DNA of 64,000 nt from Pithys albifrons albifrons (taxonomy: Eukaryota > Chordata > Aves > Passeriformes > Thamnophilidae), in NCBI RefSeq assembly GCF_047495875.1, contig NC_092463.1, positions 35,281,724-35,345,723 on the forward strand, written 5' to 3'. Position numbers and translations under genes: made by a program. Position 1 is the first letter of the stretch. Each line of letters begins with the position of its first letter. Of this stretch, positions 59,609-64,000 are shown one piece after another. The notes beneath the pieces are model-generated. The model had not been told where the DNA came from and searched no databases. It saw nothing but the letters and a program-made list of their open reading frames with translations.

Positions 59609-62600
59609 GCTTGCAGTCAGAGCAGGAAGTGCTGTATGTGTGTGTCTGCTCTGCCTGGACCCTCAGCAGCGTGCTTAGCTCCTGCTCAGTAGCACCCCAA
59701 ACTTTCTTCTTGGATATGTTTGTGTGCAGCCAGATTGGTGCATGGATGGAACACAGCATGAGAGAGGTAGATGAGGTAAATGCTTTGAGAACCCTAAGGG
59801 AACAGTGCTGTGTGCTATCATCTGTTTTTTTGTTTGTGAGAGAACTGTGTTCTTTGTGCTGTCTTTGGACATGTGAAGAGACCTTTAAAACTGAGTGCAT
59901 GCAACTCATTTGAGAAATGCTGACTGATACAAAGCACCGTGTGTTCCACCCAAACTGCTCCCTAGAGGAAAAATACACAGCAGCAGTGTTCCCAACAAAA
60001 TGTAGCTCTGTGATTTATGCTGTTTCCAAGCTGTGCATCCCTGATCTGTCAGGACAAATCAATCATTTTACCGTACAACACTACTTAAGAGATGGCCTCT
60101 GCAATGGCTATGGTGCCCTCAACAGAGCTGTGATGTGCCTTTTTGTCAGAACTGGGCAAAACGCAAGGGGTGACAGCGCAACACTGGCAGACAGCAGATT
60201 GGGCTTCTTCTGCTCCTAGTTCCTGTGCTTTCCTCTACACCAAGAGAGAACAAATTTTCTGTCATCTAAGGCTATTCTGTCTTTGTGCTTTCTCACGTGT
60301 CTGTTGTTTTGATAGCCCAAAATTAGGAGAGGGGTCAGCTTGCTACCAATCCTCAGCAGCATCTTCTTTTGTCATTACTTTTTAATGCTATATGAATCCT
60401 TGAAATTAGTACTTCCTGAAACAAAGCACTGAAATCCAATCCTGCCCATTTATGGAAAACCTGTGCAGGCTTTTCTCTGGAGGGCTGGTTAATGCAAAAA
60501 TGTCTTGAAGAGTTGTCACCATGAATACACAGGGAAAACTCTGAGTTTGGATTAGCGTGCAAGTATATCCCAGGTGGGCTGTACTTGCCTGCTCCTTTTT
60601 GTTGTTGGTAATCACTCATCCCCTTGCTGTGTAATTAGGTCACTTAGCTTCCCCTTATATGCCTTGCAGTAATTTCCTCTCTGGCAGCAGAAAGGACTCT
60701 CGCAGCTGCCAAAATCTGCTGCCTTTCCCTGGGTCCCCTGTCATGGAAGATCAGGGGTCCTTGGAGGAGGGTGGAGTCCAAGTTTTGTCAGCCAGAAGAG
60801 AGATTAATTCACAGTAACACAAGCAGTCTCATTCTGCTGCTGGAATAGGATTTATTGAGTCTTGATGTGTTGATTATATATGGGCTCATTATAAAGATAT
60901 GCACACACAGTTAAGGATGTGAGCTGTTGTTTTCCATTACCTTATGTGAACAAACTGCACTTAAATCAAGGACTTGACCTAGCAGATGATTTAACCAACT
61001 GACTAAGCAAGGATTTTGTTTAAGGATTTCAAATAATTAGAGGCTGATTTGAATTACAGTTGCCATTCCAAACTACCTTGCAGCTGTGAAGGGATGAGGT
61101 GGGAGAAATGTATTTGAATTTTTAATTTAATTTGGGTTGAAACACTCTTAAATGTTTGTAGTCCCAAATTCCTGTTTTAGATTTCTACTTATACAGCCAG
61201 TTCTACTTGCAGTGTTCAAGTTTGTTGTGGTCCTGGGGAATGTTGTTATGGTTCTTCCCATCCATAAACACAACAGTAATTGTTGCTAACACTGACATTA
61301 GATTTTAATTAGCTAGAAGCCAGTCATATTGCAAACTATCCCATTCTCTCTCCTCCTGATATTTGAGATTGATTTTCAAGAAGAGCAAAGCTGGAGGGAA
61401 AAAATCTCCCTGAGTTGCCCTACAACTCGCCTGTCTCCCTTTGGATACTCACAGTTAAAGTGCAAGTACTGTGGGAGAGCAGTATTTCCAAAATGCACAT
61501 GGATGAATCTGATTCTCAGTTCAAGTGGGCTTCTCAGAAAGCTAGAGCAGCTGAGTGGGGGTGGAGGAAGGGGAGTTGAGCTACTGCGGAGAGCTAGAAG
61601 TGACAAGCACGAGACCTGAGTGGGTGGTCTGAGTGGAAGAGGGTGAGCCTGGGCAGCAGGCATCACACATACAGTATCTTAAGAGGAGATGGCAGCATAA
61701 AGAAAGTCCAGCTTTGACCATCTTTGCTGTCCCCATCATCAGAGATTTGTGGTGAAAGGTGTTTAGACTTTTCTGGAACCAGATTTCATGTCTGTGTCTG
61801 AATCATGAAAAAGCAAGATTTCTGACAAAAGATGGGACACTTGATAGCTTTGTTTTTTAGTGTCATTGGAGTAGGTTGGTTAGATCCTTATGACAGCACC
61901 ATACAGCTCCTAAAGTTGGTTTCTGCTTTCAAACATGCTGAATCTCTGCCCATGCTACACAGCATGGCCACAGGGCAGCTAATTTTGTTGTTAATATTAA
62001 GTGCTAACAACAGTTCCATTTATCATATAGCTAATACTCTAGCAGAGGTTTTAGACTATTACAAGTTGTGTATAGGATATTACCTCAAAATAAGTCTGGA
62101 ATTTTGCAAGCAGGAGGATATGAGACAATAGTTAAGCTTTAGATGGTTGTTGGTTCTGGCAGAATATTCTCCCTTGAGTTGAAAGAAATCAGAAATTAAA
62201 TCTATTTGTCATCATGATTGCATTGATCATTCAACAGCAACAGCTGGCACTGATAGCAGAAAACCAGCCCAAAGCTATTCTGCATAATCAGAACTAGACT
62301 TCAAACCAGATGGATGTTATCCATAATGTTATTTGGAGAATAGAATTTTTAGTTGAATGCACAGTAAATTATTGCCATTAGCTTTATTTTTGGCTCTGAC
62401 TGACAGTGGGAGTGGCATTTTAATTTGTATTGTAGTGAGGACAAATAGACAGCAAAGCAAGAGTCAGACACTGAAACACGAGAATGAAAACGAGAAACAT
62501 TGGCACAGTATTTCCCAACAGAACAAGAAGCATGCTGAGATATCCTCTTAGACAGCTATATTTCATTAAAACATGATGAAGGAATGTGACCTCAGCCTGA

Positions 62601-63240
62601 AAATGAGGACACCAAGTTTTCTTGTGAGATGAGCTATTTGGAAGTCCTGTGTCCCTTTGTATTTAATTGGGAAATTTTTCCCACTTTGCCTCAGTGTATC
62701 ATGTTACCTGAAGTGAAGATGGATGCAACTTTATATAGAGCATCAGAAAAGAAGAGTAAAAGCCTGTCTATTCTGAAAGCACATGACTCAGGGTCTTTGT
62801 GATACTAAGTAGGTAAAACAATACTGGCAGTATGCTATAGCTTGAAAGCAGTTTTCAGGAGACGGGAGTTTCTCTCAGTTGCGATTCAGTTTTACAAATT
62901 TAGGTGCTCAAAGGAACACTGTACTTGCTGGATGCTAGTGTGAGCTTTTCCACGACACTGTCTGCTCATATATTTAAAATTTAGTGTTTGTTGTCTTCAA
63001 GACCAGCTTCAGGCTGCCCATGGCTGTGCAAATACATTCTATTACAACTTGTAGCATCCTTGGCTGTTCCAGTTATCAGCTCTCCATACATTTCTCTCTG
63101 AAGCATCTTAGTCCTCATCCACAAAATCTGCTTTGTCAGCTGTGTTTCCTGAGCTTGGCTGACCCTGCTGTGTTTCACAGTTAGGATCTTGAGAGAAACA
63201 CTGGATTGCCTGCATTACTGGGGGTTAAAAGAAAATGTTT

Positions 63241-63274
63241 GATTCCCCTGAAAAATCGATTCCCCTGAAAAATC
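63241..63274 (+). repeat. Perfect 17-bp tandem duplication
   Basis: The unit gattcccctgaaaaatc occurs twice head to tail without mismatch. It is intronic, probably a recent replication slippage event. Confidence 0.92.
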
Positions 63275-64000
63275 ATACTAGTGTAAACAATTCAGGTCTT
63301 ATATATATCAAGTAGAAGAGTATGACTGTTCCTGACTTTGCTCTTGGTAATTGCACATGGAGTGCTTCTATCCAGCCACCTCAAAGTACTTTGAAAAGAT
63401 AGATCAAAGTGCTGGAGAGAGACATTTACAAAAAAAAGTATGGAGATTTTTGGTTGACAGTGAGGAAGAGGATGAAGACACAATATTTCAAAGAAAATGT
63501 GGATTCTTTTTTTTTCCCCTCCATCTTCACTCCAAATCTACTCTGACCAGTAAACTATTTGTTACCTTCATCTCCATGAGAAAGGCATACCAAAGAGGAT
63601 TTTTAAGCCAAAAACTTTCAGATTGTGTAATGCTTGTGTCTTCCAAAAGCTTTTCTTCAAAGTTCAGGTCAGTCATAATGTCTGGGTGTAGGGGAGTAAG
63701 GGACTTCCTGTAACGTTCGACAGTGTATGCAGAAGGTGTCTACTCTGTTTATTTTTTGCTAAAGATGGGCATTATTACTGTCATTTAAAAGTTGTCTGTC
63801 CAGGCTCCCCTTATGGTCTGTGGAGAAAGCTAGGCCCTGCCAGAAGGTGCTTGTACCTTGGACTCCTCCATAAGTATGTCACAAGGGAACTAGTTCAGAC
63901 TAAGTTGCCCAGTTCTGAGGTGGCCAACAGTGGGAGACAAGCATCCTACCTCCTGTTTCCAACCATTACAAATATACATCCTCCTCAAGGGTCTGAGATA

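Larger units (their letters stand above)
59120..64000 (+). other. GALNT16: Start of the last visible GALNT16 intron (possibly running past the window)
   Basis: It begins GTAGGT after the lectin beta-repeat exon. I looked for an exon encoding the KW...gamma repeat and stop and found none. It contains the 5S-derived retroposon (59282-59597) and a 17-bp tandem duplication at 63241-63274. Frames up to 159 codons (59499-59978 minus) have no domains. Confidence 0.7.

Noticed and set aside
59499..59978. 159-codon minus-strand frame
   Set aside because: It starts inside the 5S retroposon body and tail and has no domain.
59917..60219. 100-codon plus frame considered as the final GALNT16 exon
   Set aside because: It lacks the expected KW...lectin gamma-repeat pattern and a suitable phase-0 acceptor.

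Overview
This is a vertebrate, almost certainly avian, nuclear genomic window. It has intron-split genes with GT-AG junctions, several CR1 LINE fragments including 3'-ended copies of the avian type, bird-style ERVL-like solo LTRs, and no bacterial-type gene organisation. A passerine is my best guess. The presence of a young-looking 5S-rRNA-headed retroposon with a (CATA)n tail would fit one of the bird lineages that carry RTE-mobilised SINEs, but that is inference.

The only protein-coding gene I can support is GALNT16 (polypeptide N-acetylgalactosaminyltransferase 16, formerly GALNTL1) on the + strand. Thirteen consecutive coding exons run from 31914 to 59119. Every intron is GT-AG and every junction keeps the frame. 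Joined, they give 1371 nt, exactly 457 codons without a stop. This covers part of the stem, the whole GT-A catalytic domain (DSH, WGGEN and VGH signatures) and the first two repeats of the C-terminal ricin-type lectin domain. The first coding exon (cytosolic tail and membrane anchor) and the last (third lectin repeat and stop) were not found and presumably lie outside the window.

Layout: 1-31913 is non-coding sequence, most likely intron 1 of GALNT16 (or intron plus upstream DNA). It holds two solo LTRs with perfect 5-bp target-site duplications (4439-5251 and 11781-12415), a CpG-rich LTR-like block (about 23820-24475), a plus-strand CR1 3' end (about 17032-17447), two old minus-strand CR1 reverse-transcriptase fragments (about 28300-29130 and 30400-30790) and a C-rich block (29208-29560). 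31914-59119 is the GALNT16 exon array; its introns hold a 1-kb minus-strand CR1 (about 54800-55800). 59120-64000 is the start of the next intron and holds a 316-bp 5S-rRNA-derived retroposon flanked by an 11-bp direct repeat (59282-59597).

I see no operon, CRISPR array, functional RNA gene or undescribed multi-gene system. The most interesting non-gene element is the 5S-headed SINE-like retroposon. Most other open reading frames above 100 codons are chance frames, antisense frames over exons, or frames inside repeats.
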